A model generated the notes under the pieces. That model did no database searches. It had not been told where the DNA came from and was given only the letters and a program-made list of their open reading frames with translations. From Chryseosolibacter sp039917935 (GTDB lineage Bacteria > Bacteroidota > Bacteroidia > Cytophagales > Cyclobacteriaceae), in assembly GCA_039917935.1 (NCBI GenBank), contig JBDSIM010000135.1, positions 1 to 32,260 on the forward strand: 32,260 nt of DNA, in the 5' to 3' direction. Of the stretch, positions 9,051 through 17,502 are shown piece by piece; position 1 is the first letter of the stretch; every line of letters begins with the position of its first letter. A program made the translations under genes and the position numbers.

Positions 9051-11849
9051 TTAAGGCCGTGGGCGAATACGTATATTCTTCCATTTCATGGTAAATAACC
9101 TGCCATCCCCGATGCCGTGCATCTGCAAACCAATGAATCCGCTGGGATTTGTTTTGTAAACGTCTTCATCGGCAAGATCCTCCACTGCATGGCCATTTAC
9201 CCATGTCTGGATGCGGGGGCCGTTTGTGACAATTCGCAGTTTGTTCCACCCCTCGTTGTACAAATAGTGATGACCATTCTCAATTTTTTCTTTCGAAGAA
9301 AGCCATCCTGTACCCAAAGCTTCACCATATAAGAGGCCTGTAGTTGGGGTACCCGGCCTATGGTTGCGCTGCATTTCCACCTGCGGACCATTTACGCGAC
9401 CAGCCCTCAAGTCGTGCCCCTCCCCCGTTGTCACAGGCTTAACCCTGGAACGGATCTGTACACCAGAGTTGGTAACACTATCGACCATTACTTCCAGCTC
9501 CAGTTCGAAATCGCCAAATGTTTTCTGGGTGCAAAGAAAAGAGTTCGGGCTTCCGGCTACTGTTCTACCGACAATTGCCCCGTCTTCAACGGTATAGCTA
9601 TGGGAACCATTGAGGTGAACCCAACCGTTTAACGTTTTTCCATCAAAGAGTGTGCTCCACCCACCTTGTAAGTTTACGGCATCCGAAGATTTTCCTTCGG
9701 ACGGGAGCGCAAAAGCTATTATTGAATCACCATATTTTGTGTCGTTTTTTCCGCCACCCCCTGCAGCAATCACCAAATATTGTTTTCCGTCAATCATGTA
9801 TACACTGGGTGTAGCGTATCCACCAGCGGGTAATGTATATTCCCATAAGACCGATCCGGAATGGGTATCAAAGGCGCGAATTTTCTCATCGGGTGTAGCT
9901 GCGATAAATACAATCCCTCCGGCGGTGGCTACGGGTCCGCCAAAATTTTTAGCACCAGTATTTCGTATACCTTTTGCCACCAACTCAGGATATTCTCCAA
10001 GGGGAACTTTCCACAAAATAGATCCGGTTTGCAGATTGACGGCATTCAAGGTCCCCCAGGGTGGTGCGATCGCGGGAGCGCCGTAGGGGTCGACAAAAAA
10101 TGGAATTTGCACGGAGTAACGAACACGCGAACTTACCACGTCATGTTCAGTGTTTTCGGGATCAGACCGTAAAAATGCCATGAGGGCTTTCATTTCTTCA
10201 TCCGAGAAGTGCGTGAAAGCCGGCATGATACCCTTCCCGTTGCGTATGATGGTCACTAGCGCAGCATCGTCTTTTTGAATGTTGATAAGGGAGGGGTAAA
10301 CCGGAGGACTACCCTGCCTGTCTAATCCGTGGCAGGTTGTACAATTTTTCTGATATACCATCCCACCTTGTTGAGCCGGACTTGCCTTCCGTTTATCAAC
10401 ATCATGGAACATGCGCAACGTGTTAATGGAAGGGGCTTCATTCGCATTTACGTACAATATATTTGTCGAGGGATCGAAGGAAGCACCGCCCCACTCCACA
10501 CCCCCCTGATGACTGGGCATTGTGATCACACCTTGTAAGGAAGGTGGCGTAAAGATAAGACCCGTTTCATATTGCCTGAATTGTTTTATAGCAGAGGCGC
10601 GCGATTCAGGGGTAACGTTGGTAAGGTCCGCTTCACTCACAGATAATCGCACCAGCGGCGGCGGCTTTAAAGGAAATGGTTGAGTGGGCCAGGCTTCCTC
10701 GCCTGGAATTTTCGAGGAGGGTACTGGCAATTCAACCACCGGAAATAAAGGCTTGCCGGTGTCTCTATCCAAAACGAATGTCAGGCCCATTTTGGTCAAT
10801 TGAACCACCGCATCCTGCGAGGTTTTTCCGGATTTAATGGTAACCAGAATAGGGGCTGGTGGATTATCGTAATCCCAGATGTCATGGTGTACTGTCTGGT
10901 AGTGCCACTTGCGTTCACCCGTAGTTGCCTCCAGCGCTACCACCGAATTTCCAAACAGGTTGGTTCCTTTCCTGAAACCACCATAAAAATCATTGGCCGG
11001 AGATCCGGTTGCAAAAAATACCCATCCCCTTTTTTCATCGACAGAAAATCCACCCCAGGGATTTGCCCCGCCATACATTTCCCCATCGACCCATTGCCAG
11101 GTATCAAATCCAAATTCTCCTGCTACCGGGATCGTGTGAAATATCCACCTGAATTCTCCTGTAACTGTATCGAATGCACGCACGTGCCCCGGGGTGGAAT
11201 TGTACTCTTCCGGTACCCGTGAAGTAACGATGAGAAAGTTTTTAAACACGATGCCTGGTGTGGTGATCTCAACAGAAGCAGTGGAGGAATCTATATCCAG
11301 GTTTTTTCGAAGGTCAATAAAACCGCCGTCACCAAATGATTTAATCAGGGATCCGGACTTCGCATCCAGCGCATAAACTTTGTTGTTGACAAAATGGAAA
11401 ATACGTTTACCCGCCTCTCCCTCCCAGTAAGTAACACCACGGCTACGGCCTCGAAAGATCTTACCGCCCTCGTTGTAGTTTGACGATACGAACTTCCAGA
11501 CCTCTTGTCCCGTAACGGCATTTAACGCGACCGCGTCTAGCCTGGGTGTTGTAAAATACAGCAATCCTTCCACAATGATGGGGTTGGAATACATAGACGG
11601 ACCGTTGACATCCCCGGTGTGATATTCCCAAACCGGCTTAAGCTTGTGCACATTAGATGCATTGATTTGGGCCAGCTCCGCGAATTGATTTGATTTTTTA
11701 TCGCCCCTGTAAATCGCCCAGTCGGTGTAGTTATCGTATTTGTCGGGTGAATACTCCCCAGAACTTTGCTCCTTAAGAGACCCCTCTTTTTTACCACAGG
11801 ATAGAACTGTCAGTAGAATAAAAATCCAGCAGGCGACAATCCGTATCAT
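9051..11849 (-). CDS. Lipoprotein fusing a PQQ-type quinoprotein dehydrogenase, an inserted cytochrome c and a DUF1080 domain
   Basis: Counting from the ATG at 11849 the protein is 932 aa; a TTG 22 codons earlier would put extra residues before the signal peptide. Signal peptide with lipobox VLSC (Cys18). Residues about 40-490 are a quinoprotein beta-propeller of the membrane glucose dehydrogenase type (DWAIYRGDKKSNQF; HHDIWDYDNPPAP at 321-333). A cytochrome c domain follows, with CTTCH at 503-507 and a probable axial Met in GIMPAF near 542. The propeller then resumes (PPWGTLNAVNLQTGSILW ... GGYATPSVY) to about 715. The last 200 residues are DUF1080, the 3-keto-disaccharide hydrolase family (LFDGKTLNGW at the start). 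Likely periplasmic or surface-anchored; substrate unknown. The DUF6807 lipoprotein gene lies 215 bases upstream on the same strand. Confidence 0.9.
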   Translation of the reverse strand: MIRIVACWIFILLTVLSCGKKEGSLKEQSSGEYSPDKYDNYTDWAIYRGDKKSNQFAELAQINASNVHKLKPVWEYHTGDVNGPSMYSNPIIVEGLLYFTTPRLDAVALNAVTGQEVWKFVSSNYNEGGKIFRGRSRGVTYWEGEAGKRIFHFVNNKVYALDAKSGSLIKSFGDGGFIDLRKNLDIDSSTASVEITTPGIVFKNFLIVTSRVPEEYNSTPGHVRAFDTVTGEFRWIFHTIPVAGEFGFDTWQWVDGEMYGGANPWGGFSVDEKRGWVFFATGSPANDFYGGFRKGTNLFGNSVVALEATTGERKWHYQTVHHDIWDYDNPPAPILVTIKSGKTSQDAVVQLTKMGLTFVLDRDTGKPLFPVVELPVPSSKIPGEEAWPTQPFPLKPPPLVRLSVSEADLTNVTPESRASAIKQFRQYETGLIFTPPSLQGVITMPSHQGGVEWGGASFDPSTNILYVNANEAPSINTLRMFHDVDKRKASPAQQGGMVYQKNCTTCHGLDRQGSPPVYPSLINIQKDDAALVTIIRNGKGIMPAFTHFSDEEMKALMAFLRSDPENTEHDVVSSRVRYSVQIPFFVDPYGAPAIAPPWGTLNAVNLQTGSILWKVPLGEYPELVAKGIRNTGAKNFGGPVATAGGIVFIAATPDEKIRAFDTHSGSVLWEYTLPAGGYATPSVYMIDGKQYLVIAAGGGGKNDTKYGDSIIAFALPSEGKSSDAVNLQGGWSTLFDGKTLNGWVHLNGSHSYTVEDGAIVGRTVAGSPNSFLCTQKTFGDFELELEVMVDSVTNSGVQIRSRVKPVTTGEGHDLRAGRVNGPQVEMQRNHRPGTPTTGLLYGEALGTGWLSSKEKIENGHHYLYNEGWNKLRIVTNGPRIQTWVNGHAVEDLADEDVYKTNPSGFIGLQMHGIGDGRLFTMKWKNIRIRPRP

Positions 11850-12064
11850 ACACAAAGAAGTTACTGGAAATATAAAAAATAGTTTGGGTATTAAAAGGTT
11901 ATTCTGTTTTGACAAGTTAACTGTGAGCGTAATCCAGATAGCAAACCAATGTGATTAATTTATCCGATCATTCCCAAACGGGGTTTTCACAACTCCACCA
12001 GGGTTCTCTTCGCAAAAAGTAGGATCTGCACAGAGCTTTTACCTTAAGGCTTATTGCTTCAAGC

Positions 12065-12976
12065 TTATTCACAAACATAATTCTTCCATGCCTCGGTCAT
12101 GGCAACCAGATTCAACTCACCCGTATAAACAATTAACCGATAACGGATTACCTCTGTTTCTCCTCTGCCAATCTTCCAGTCACCTGAAATCTGCCTTGAA
12201 GGGCCAACACCCAGTTCATTGTCCACCCGCCATGGTATAGGGAAATCTTTGTTGTCGGGATGATCAAGCAGGGCAATGTGAGCAAGGTCTCCGCGGCCTG
12301 GCACTTGTATTCCAACATCATTCCAAATCGCCCGTTGTCCTTCAGCGTCGCCATTTTTTTGTCCCACAGCATTGACCACTTCACCGCGGATTCCATTGCG
12401 CCAGGGCATGCGTAGGAAAAGTCCGCCAACATAAAATTTTTCCATGGTGATATCCGTTTTTGCTACTCCACGCCATTCAAGATCCAGCAGAAATTTTCCC
12501 TTGATTTCCGTAAGAGACCATGTTTGGGTTTCGGTTAAGACAGCGTTTCGTTTATCATCCAACAGATCATAGACAGTTTGCCATTGTACACGAGACCCCA
12601 TCTCTTCAACAACCCGTACGGACACCTGCTTCCAATAGTCTTCGTTAAAATTCATAAAATAATCCCGGCCGTTTACCTTTTTTAATCCCCAGTAAAGCCC
12701 GGTTTGATGTTTGTGATGTTCAGGGCTGAATTCAGTCAGTTCGCCGTTGCCATCGGGTGCCATAATGGGGTGAATATAAGGCCGCATACCTTGTTTGGCA
12801 TTCTGAATAAGGAGAAGGTCCCTGCCCTCGTTTTTATACACTGAAATAGACCCGACACGCTTATCATGAAGTACCTTAAGCATGTTACTACCCTCATGGG
12901 TTTCCTGTTTGTCAGGACCACAACTCATCAGGGCGATAACTAGGGTGAAACTTGAAAATGTTATGCAGCGAGACAT
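12065..12976 (-). CDS. DUF6807 (PmoA-like) lipoprotein
   Basis: The N-terminus is a lipoprotein signal with lipobox ALMSC followed by GPDKQETHE. The body carries the motifs of the DUF6807 family, sometimes labelled methane oxygenase PmoA without biochemical support: GMRPYIHPIMAPDG, then LTEFSPEHHKHQTGLYWG with its clustered histidines, then DFPIPWRVDNELGVGPSR. In Bacteroidota and Planctomycetes the family is common among carbohydrate genes. Its function is not known; the fold may resemble sugar mutarotases, which I cannot test here. Length (303 aa) is normal. The gene precedes the quinoprotein/DUF1080 fusion on the same strand with a 215-base gap, so a shared role in sugar oxidation or turnover is plausible. 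Confidence 0.8.
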   Translation of the reverse strand: MSRCITFSSFTLVIALMSCGPDKQETHEGSNMLKVLHDKRVGSISVYKNEGRDLLLIQNAKQGMRPYIHPIMAPDGNGELTEFSPEHHKHQTGLYWGLKKVNGRDYFMNFNEDYWKQVSVRVVEEMGSRVQWQTVYDLLDDKRNAVLTETQTWSLTEIKGKFLLDLEWRGVAKTDITMEKFYVGGLFLRMPWRNGIRGEVVNAVGQKNGDAEGQRAIWNDVGIQVPGRGDLAHIALLDHPDNKDFPIPWRVDNELGVGPSRQISGDWKIGRGETEVIRYRLIVYTGELNLVAMTEAWKNYVCE

Positions 12977-13073
12977 TTGAATTGGTTGATCATAAAATTT
13001 GGTGTGCTAATAGTTGGTTGATTTCCAATCAATGCTTGTTACAGTTTCCACTTTCGCACGGTTTTGTTACGCT

Positions 13074-13723
13074 TTATTTCATCGCCCATACGATCAGTGA
13101 TTCCATCGGAATTTTATCACCATTGATTTCCTGGTCGGGCTCACGCTTCTCGATCACCGCGGTGACCATAAAACTTTGTATTAAAAGCGCTTTTAAATCC
13201 TCCTTTGAGAATGTGTTAAACCCATACTTCACAAAGGGAAGTGCTTCCATGGTAGCTTTTGGCCTGACCGAAATAATAATTTCTCCGGCTGGCTTTAATA
13301 CGCGCCTGATTTCTGAAAGTATCAGCCGGCTATCGTCCCAGAAAAAAATTGTGTTAACCGAGAAAACCTTGTCAAATATTCCATCATCAAACGGCAATAT
13401 TTCAGCACTTGTCAGGCAAAATTCAGCCTGGCACGCGGTGATAAAACGTTCATTCATGATTTCAGCCTCGCGAACCATCACAGGAGAAAAGTCACAACCC
13501 ACGTATTTCACTAACGGATGTCCAGTTAAAATTTCGCTCACAAAAAAACCATTGCCCATTCCAATTTCAAGGAGCTGGTCACATTCCTGAACACGGAGCG
13601 CGTCAATGGTGTAACGATTGATATGCAAATTTCCTCATTCATTTTTTTTGCCACCTGAATTCCTATGTCACTATCCGGTTTTCTAAGTTGCCGGGCGATC
13701 GATTGGAGTATTTCGTCATTCAT
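13074..13723 (-). pseudogene. Class I SAM-dependent methyltransferase, frameshifted
   Basis: The main piece (from 13628 down) has the SAM-binding motif I LLEIGMGNGFF, then VGCDFSP, LPFDDGIFDKVFSVNTIFFW and the post-motif RVLKPAGEIII. Its N-terminus is in another frame: an ATG at 13723 begins MNDEILQSIARQLRKPDS and runs to VAKKMNEE, where it loses frame. Restoring a single missing G near 13633 gives MNEGNLHINRYTIDAL, which joins the two parts as in intact relatives (about 216 aa). The gene is therefore either inactivated by a one-base deletion or carries a sequencing error next to an A8 run. Substrate unknown. It lies directly beside a decayed permease, which favours real decay. Confidence 0.85.
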
Positions 13724-13887
13724 AAAGCATGGGTAAAAGGCAATAATCCAGATTAAATTAAATGAACAATGCCCGCATCCGGACAGTCTTGTTCGACATC
13801 GGGCTATTATACTGTGATAATATGCGAAATTGGCCTGAATAAGAAATGGCATCACAATTGACTTGTCCCTCTCGTCAAATGCACCTT

Positions 13888-14405
13888 ATGTTTAAAAGTT
13901 ATTTCACCATTGCTTTGCGCAATTTTTTCAGGCACAAGGGATATTCATTTATTAAAGTTGCCGGCCTGGCTTTCAGGCTTGCTGCCACTTTGATTATCTA
14001 TTTGTACTCTTACGATACTTTCCATACGAAGTACAAAAATATCGTGCGCGTACTTACCATCGACAGTGCGGAAGGTGTTAGCAGTAAGCTTGTTGGCGTT
14101 ACCCAACCTCAACTGGGCCCGGTGGCAGAGGAAGAACTTCCAGAAGTTTCTTAGTTACGAAGACAAGTTCCTAACTTTCATCAGCGTTTGTCAAGCTTAT
14201 TCTCATCGCCTTTGTATTTGCCAGCGTGATCGCTTACTACGTCATGGACAAATGGCTGGCTGATTTTCAATATAGTATCAAGGTCGGACCCGATATTTTT
14301 TTGTTAGCTGGCGTTTTGTCTTTTGCCATTGCTTTACTCACGATGAGTGTCCAGGCGCTGAGAGCAGCGTTCAGTAATCCGGTTGATTCACTGCGCAGCG
14401 AATAA
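13888..14405 (+). pseudogene. Remnant of a MacB/FtsX-type ABC permease
   Basis: The first about 85 codons are a normal N-terminus of the family (MFKSYFTIALRNFFRHKGYS ... LIIYLYSYDTFHTKY), up to EEELPEVS and a stop at 14152-14154. A short stretch in a second frame (SYEDKFLTF) follows, and then, in a third frame from about 14175 to 14405, the usual C-terminus (LILIAFVFASVIAYYVMDKW ... SNPVDSLRSE). About 650 residues of the middle, present in the intact paralogue at 17503, are missing. Two frame changes plus a large internal deletion show that this is a pseudogene. Both ends are still easy to recognise, so the deletion is probably recent. No ABC ATPase gene is nearby. Confidence 0.88.
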
Positions 14406-14473
14406 AATAGCCGAATATCCATTGACTTAAGCGGGGCTATTGGTTGGCCCATACCAGGGAGATATCTTTGGCC

Positions 14474-14707
14474 ATGGATTCCCAACTCCCCTTATCGGAC
14501 CCCAAAATTCTTGTGACCCTTACCACCCTGAAGATGCCTTTTGGAAAATACAAAGGGAGGTTGATGTGTAATCTACCGGTTGAATACCTCGAATGGTTTG
14601 CCCGCAAAGGTTTTCCTCAGGGTCAGATGGGAATGTTATTGTCTACCGCCTACGAGATAAAACTTAACGGTTTAGACTATTTACTGGAGCCCTTAAAACA
14701 AAAATGA
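14474..14707 (+). CDS. DUF3820 family protein
   Basis: Small soluble protein (77 aa) of the DUF3820 family, which was once labelled putative quorum-sensing-regulated virulence factor; its function is unknown. The family core is visible: MPFGKYKGRLMCNLPVEYLEW, then FARKGFP with a C-terminal helix (MGMLLSTAYEIK). The ATG at 14474 puts the core at the usual distance from the start; a TTG 10 codons earlier is less likely. It is a single gene with no obvious promoter, 68 bases downstream of the permease remnant. The family call is fairly sure because of the PFGKYKG motif. Confidence 0.82.
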   Translation: MDSQLPLSDPKILVTLTTLKMPFGKYKGRLMCNLPVEYLEWFARKGFPQGQMGMLLSTAYEIKLNGLDYLLEPLKQK

Positions 14708-14813
14708 AGCATTTCATTAAAATTTTGACTATTTAAAAAAACTCAAATCTATGACTAGGGGTAAAGGCAACCTTTATTGTTATATAAGAGTCTATGAACT
14801 GTAAAACCTCATC

Positions 14814-15548
14814 ATGAAAAAATTATCACTGCTTTTAACCCTGATTTGTCTTGCCGCGACGTGTTTTGCCCAGGAAATCGAAAAAGACCTTCCTCATTTT
14901 ACCCGTATCGTAGCCTCGCCACGGGTAAACGTTATTCTTAGCAAAGGCGCCCAGGAATCAGTAAAACTGGTGTATCATGATGTTACCAGCGATAAAATCA
15001 ACATTGAGGTGAGTGGGCGTACTTTGCGTATTTATCTTGACAATGCGCGCAAAGTTGAAAGAATGAAGCCAAGGGAACACCGATACGGAAGCAGGCGCCG
15101 TTTGTATGAAGGTGCTTCAGTGACCGCCTATGTAACCTACAAAGATCTCGATATGCTGGAGATCCGTGGAAACCAGGAACTTACCTGCCACGACCCCATC
15201 GAAGCAGAAGCCTTCACGCTCCGCGCTTATGGAGAAAATGAAATTACATTGTCATCTCTTAAGACGGAATATTTTAAAGCCAAGTTGTATGGCCAAAATG
15301 ACTTGCGGATAAAAAAAGGCAAGGTCATCGAACAGAAGTATTTGCTTTACGGCGAAAATAAAATCGATGCACGTGATGTGAAAAGCGACTACACTGTTAC
15401 CAGCATTTTCGGAGAAGGGTCACTAAAGGTGAATTCCTCAGAAGAGATTAGAGTCGATGCCTTTGGGGAGCCAATGATTTTCGTAGATGGTGGCGCGCAT
15501 GTAAATAAACGTCTGGTTTTTGGAAAGGCAACGATATTAGAAAACTAA
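14814..15548 (+). CDS. Secreted GIN-domain protein (DUF2807)
   Basis: Signal peptide MKKLSLLLTLICLAATCFA, with cleavage before Gln20. The rest follows the DUF2807 pattern, called putative auto-transporter adhesin head GIN domain: LPHFTRIVASPRVNVILSKG near the start, then repeated short beta-strand turns (FTLRAYGENEITLSSLKTEY, FKAKLYGQNDLRIKKGKV, YLLYGENKIDARDVK) forming a right-handed beta solenoid. Expected location is the periplasm or cell surface. Function is not established; the family is very common in Bacteroidota. Length (244 aa) is normal. It is monocistronic, with 105 bases before it and 258 bases after it. Confidence 0.85.
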   Translation: MKKLSLLLTLICLAATCFAQEIEKDLPHFTRIVASPRVNVILSKGAQESVKLVYHDVTSDKINIEVSGRTLRIYLDNARKVERMKPREHRYGSRRRLYEGASVTAYVTYKDLDMLEIRGNQELTCHDPIEAEAFTLRAYGENEITLSSLKTEYFKAKLYGQNDLRIKKGKVIEQKYLLYGENKIDARDVKSDYTVTSIFGEGSLKVNSSEEIRVDAFGEPMIFVDGGAHVNKRLVFGKATILEN

Positions 15549-15806
15549 TCATTAGGATTTTACTCCGCCAATACGCAAAAACGTTACAAACAGTTCGTGT
15601 CGTTGTGATTCGTATTTGTGCTCCGGTGGTGTCGTTCCTTATTGACTTGTATCGGCCAAATCAATGTAATTCAACCTCACCCATGAACAGGGTCACAAGC
15701 ATTATCCTTAAGTTTTGTGTAGCGGGAGCATAATAATATCCCCACTTCGTTATGGAATTTTCCAGCCTTCAGCATCCAGTCCATATCAACAATAAACAAC
15801 AATGGT

Positions 15807-17120
15807 ATGAAAACCTGGAGAATGAAATTTTTAGGGGTGCTGTTCCTTACAAGCGCCATGACCCTGCTGGCTTTTACGCTTCGAAGGGCCGAGCCGGTTA
15901 AAAAGAAAATTCCCTTCGTTCCTCCGAAGGGTTGTGTTTTTCGTACGATCATGGGTGAAGAATCTTCATTGAATTACTTCATTCATAAAACGCCGGAGAA
16001 CGTACAGCGATCGGTTGATCGAGGACTGGCATGGATGGTCGACGCGCAGAATGATAACGGCGGATGGGGGGCAGGGAGTCATCAGCGTCAGCACGTAACT
16101 GACCCTCGTGCAGTGGAAACTGATCCGGCAACTACCGCCATGGTAGCAATGGCTATGCTCAGAAGTGGTACAACCCTGTCAACGGGTGATTATTCCAAAA
16201 ATTTACAAAGGGCATTGAACCACCTCCTTCATGCAGTTGAAACATCCGAAGAGGACAACCACAACATTACAAGTCAGACCGGCACCCAAATACAAACAAA
16301 ACTTGGAAATAATATCGATGTGATCCTTACTTCGCAATTTCTTTCCAATATCCTGAAGTACACAGACCATGATCCGAATCTAAAATCCCGTGTGCAAAAA
16401 AGTCAGACAATCTGTGTCAACAAAATTCAGCGTGCACAGGAATTAAACGGCAGCATGGCTGGCTCGGGATGGGCTGGCGTTCTACAATCTTCTTTTGCTA
16501 CCAACGCCCTGGAGGCTGCGGATGCGAATGGCGTTGCCGTAGATAAAAAAGCGCTGGACAGAGCGCGTAATTTTCAAAAAAGCAACTACGATACCAAAAC
16601 AGGAGATGTTAATACAGACATGGGTGCCGGGATCGTCTTATATTCTGTAACGGGTTCTGTGAGGGCAAGTGCTAAGGAGGCACGGAAGGTTGAGGAAGAA
16701 GTTGCCAAAGCAAAACGCGAAGGTAAACTTTCGAAAAACAGTACTCCGACAGCAGCCAACCTGGAGAAGATTGGTTTTGAGAAAGACGAGGCCCTGCAAC
16801 ATGCTACGGCATATGAAGTCTATCAATCGGCGAAAGTGGAAGCTCAGAGAGATGATGTGATGAGTGGTTTCGGCAACAATGGTGGTGAAGAATTTCTCAG
16901 TTACCTGCAAACAGGAGAAAGTATGATCATCAATAAAGACAATACCTGGAAAAACTGGTACGACAACATGAGTGGACGCTTATTAAAGATTCAAAACAAC
17001 AATGGAAGCTGGCAAGGCCACCATTGCATCACCAGCCCGGTGTTTTGTACCGCCACTTGTCTGTTAATCTTATCGGTGAATAACGACGTGGAAAATCTGA
17101 TTGAATTAGGGGGGAAATAA
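15807..17120 (+). CDS. Secreted prenyltransferase/squalene-cyclase-like toroid protein
   Basis: An N-terminal hydrophobic segment (about residues 7-23) acts as a signal anchor or signal peptide. Two QW-type elements sit at the two ends of the domain: WMVDAQNDNGGWGAG at 76-90 and LLKIQNNNGSWQG near 392-404. The latter is followed by a cysteine- and histidine-containing stretch (HHCITSPVFCTATC). These are marks of the alpha/alpha-toroid fold shared by squalene cyclases and prenyltransferases, but I see no DxDD cyclase motif, so terpene cyclisation is unlikely. Residues 285-345 are a charged, helical insert (KEARKVEEEVAKAKREGK). Role unknown. A strong terminator follows 37 bases after the stop. 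Length is 437 aa. Confidence 0.7.
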   Translation: MKTWRMKFLGVLFLTSAMTLLAFTLRRAEPVKKKIPFVPPKGCVFRTIMGEESSLNYFIHKTPENVQRSVDRGLAWMVDAQNDNGGWGAGSHQRQHVTDPRAVETDPATTAMVAMAMLRSGTTLSTGDYSKNLQRALNHLLHAVETSEEDNHNITSQTGTQIQTKLGNNIDVILTSQFLSNILKYTDHDPNLKSRVQKSQTICVNKIQRAQELNGSMAGSGWAGVLQSSFATNALEAADANGVAVDKKALDRARNFQKSNYDTKTGDVNTDMGAGIVLYSVTGSVRASAKEARKVEEEVAKAKREGKLSKNSTPTAANLEKIGFEKDEALQHATAYEVYQSAKVEAQRDDVMSGFGNNGGEEFLSYLQTGESMIINKDNTWKNWYDNMSGRLLKIQNNNGSWQGHHCITSPVFCTATCLLILSVNNDVENLIELGGK

Positions 17121-17157
17121 ACTCCGTATTCCAACGACAAGATCGCGGAACCATCTG

Positions 17158-17187
17158 AAAAAACCAGTGATGTTTCACTGGTTTTTT
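17158..17187. terminator. Bidirectional rho-independent terminator
   Basis: CCAGTGA and TCACTGG form a 7-bp stem around a 4-base loop, extended by A6 on the left and T6 on the right. It ends the toroid-protein transcript and could also work on the minus strand. Confidence 0.85.
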
Positions 17188-17502
17188 GTTCATGATCCAA
17201 CCCCTCGTTGATATGAATTTTAATGGAGCTTAATGGGGTCTTTTTTGATGGTTAACATCCCTTTATTAAGATATCTATTATATTTCATACTTATCCGGTA
17301 ATTCACCGCCAGAAAATACCGGTGTAATAATCCTGATGATCTTTATTTATGAACGATTTTGAACATCATCTGATCACATTTGGACATAGAAACCTGGTCT
17401 TGGGGAAAATTCCAGCCAGAAAGCAACCTCGGGAGAAAAGCATAGTCTTTGATTAGTTAAACCAATTAGGGAAATTTTACCGCTTGACTTAAACACCAGA
17501 CC
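17188..17502. other. 315-base intergenic region
   Basis: AT-rich upstream region of the intact permease. No ORF of note and no RNA fold that I can support. TAGTCTTTG near 17443 is close to a -7 element but has one extra base and no partner at the right distance, so I do not call a promoter. Confidence 0.4.

Noticed and set aside
9117..11376. Several plus-strand ORFs of 60-140 codons opposite the quinoprotein gene
   Set aside because: They are antisense shadows of a well-supported gene with clear domains.
12065..12976. Methane monooxygenase role for the PmoA-named family
   Set aside because: The database label PmoA for this family is not backed by the sequence. The protein is a soluble lipoprotein without the membrane helices of particulate methane monooxygenase.
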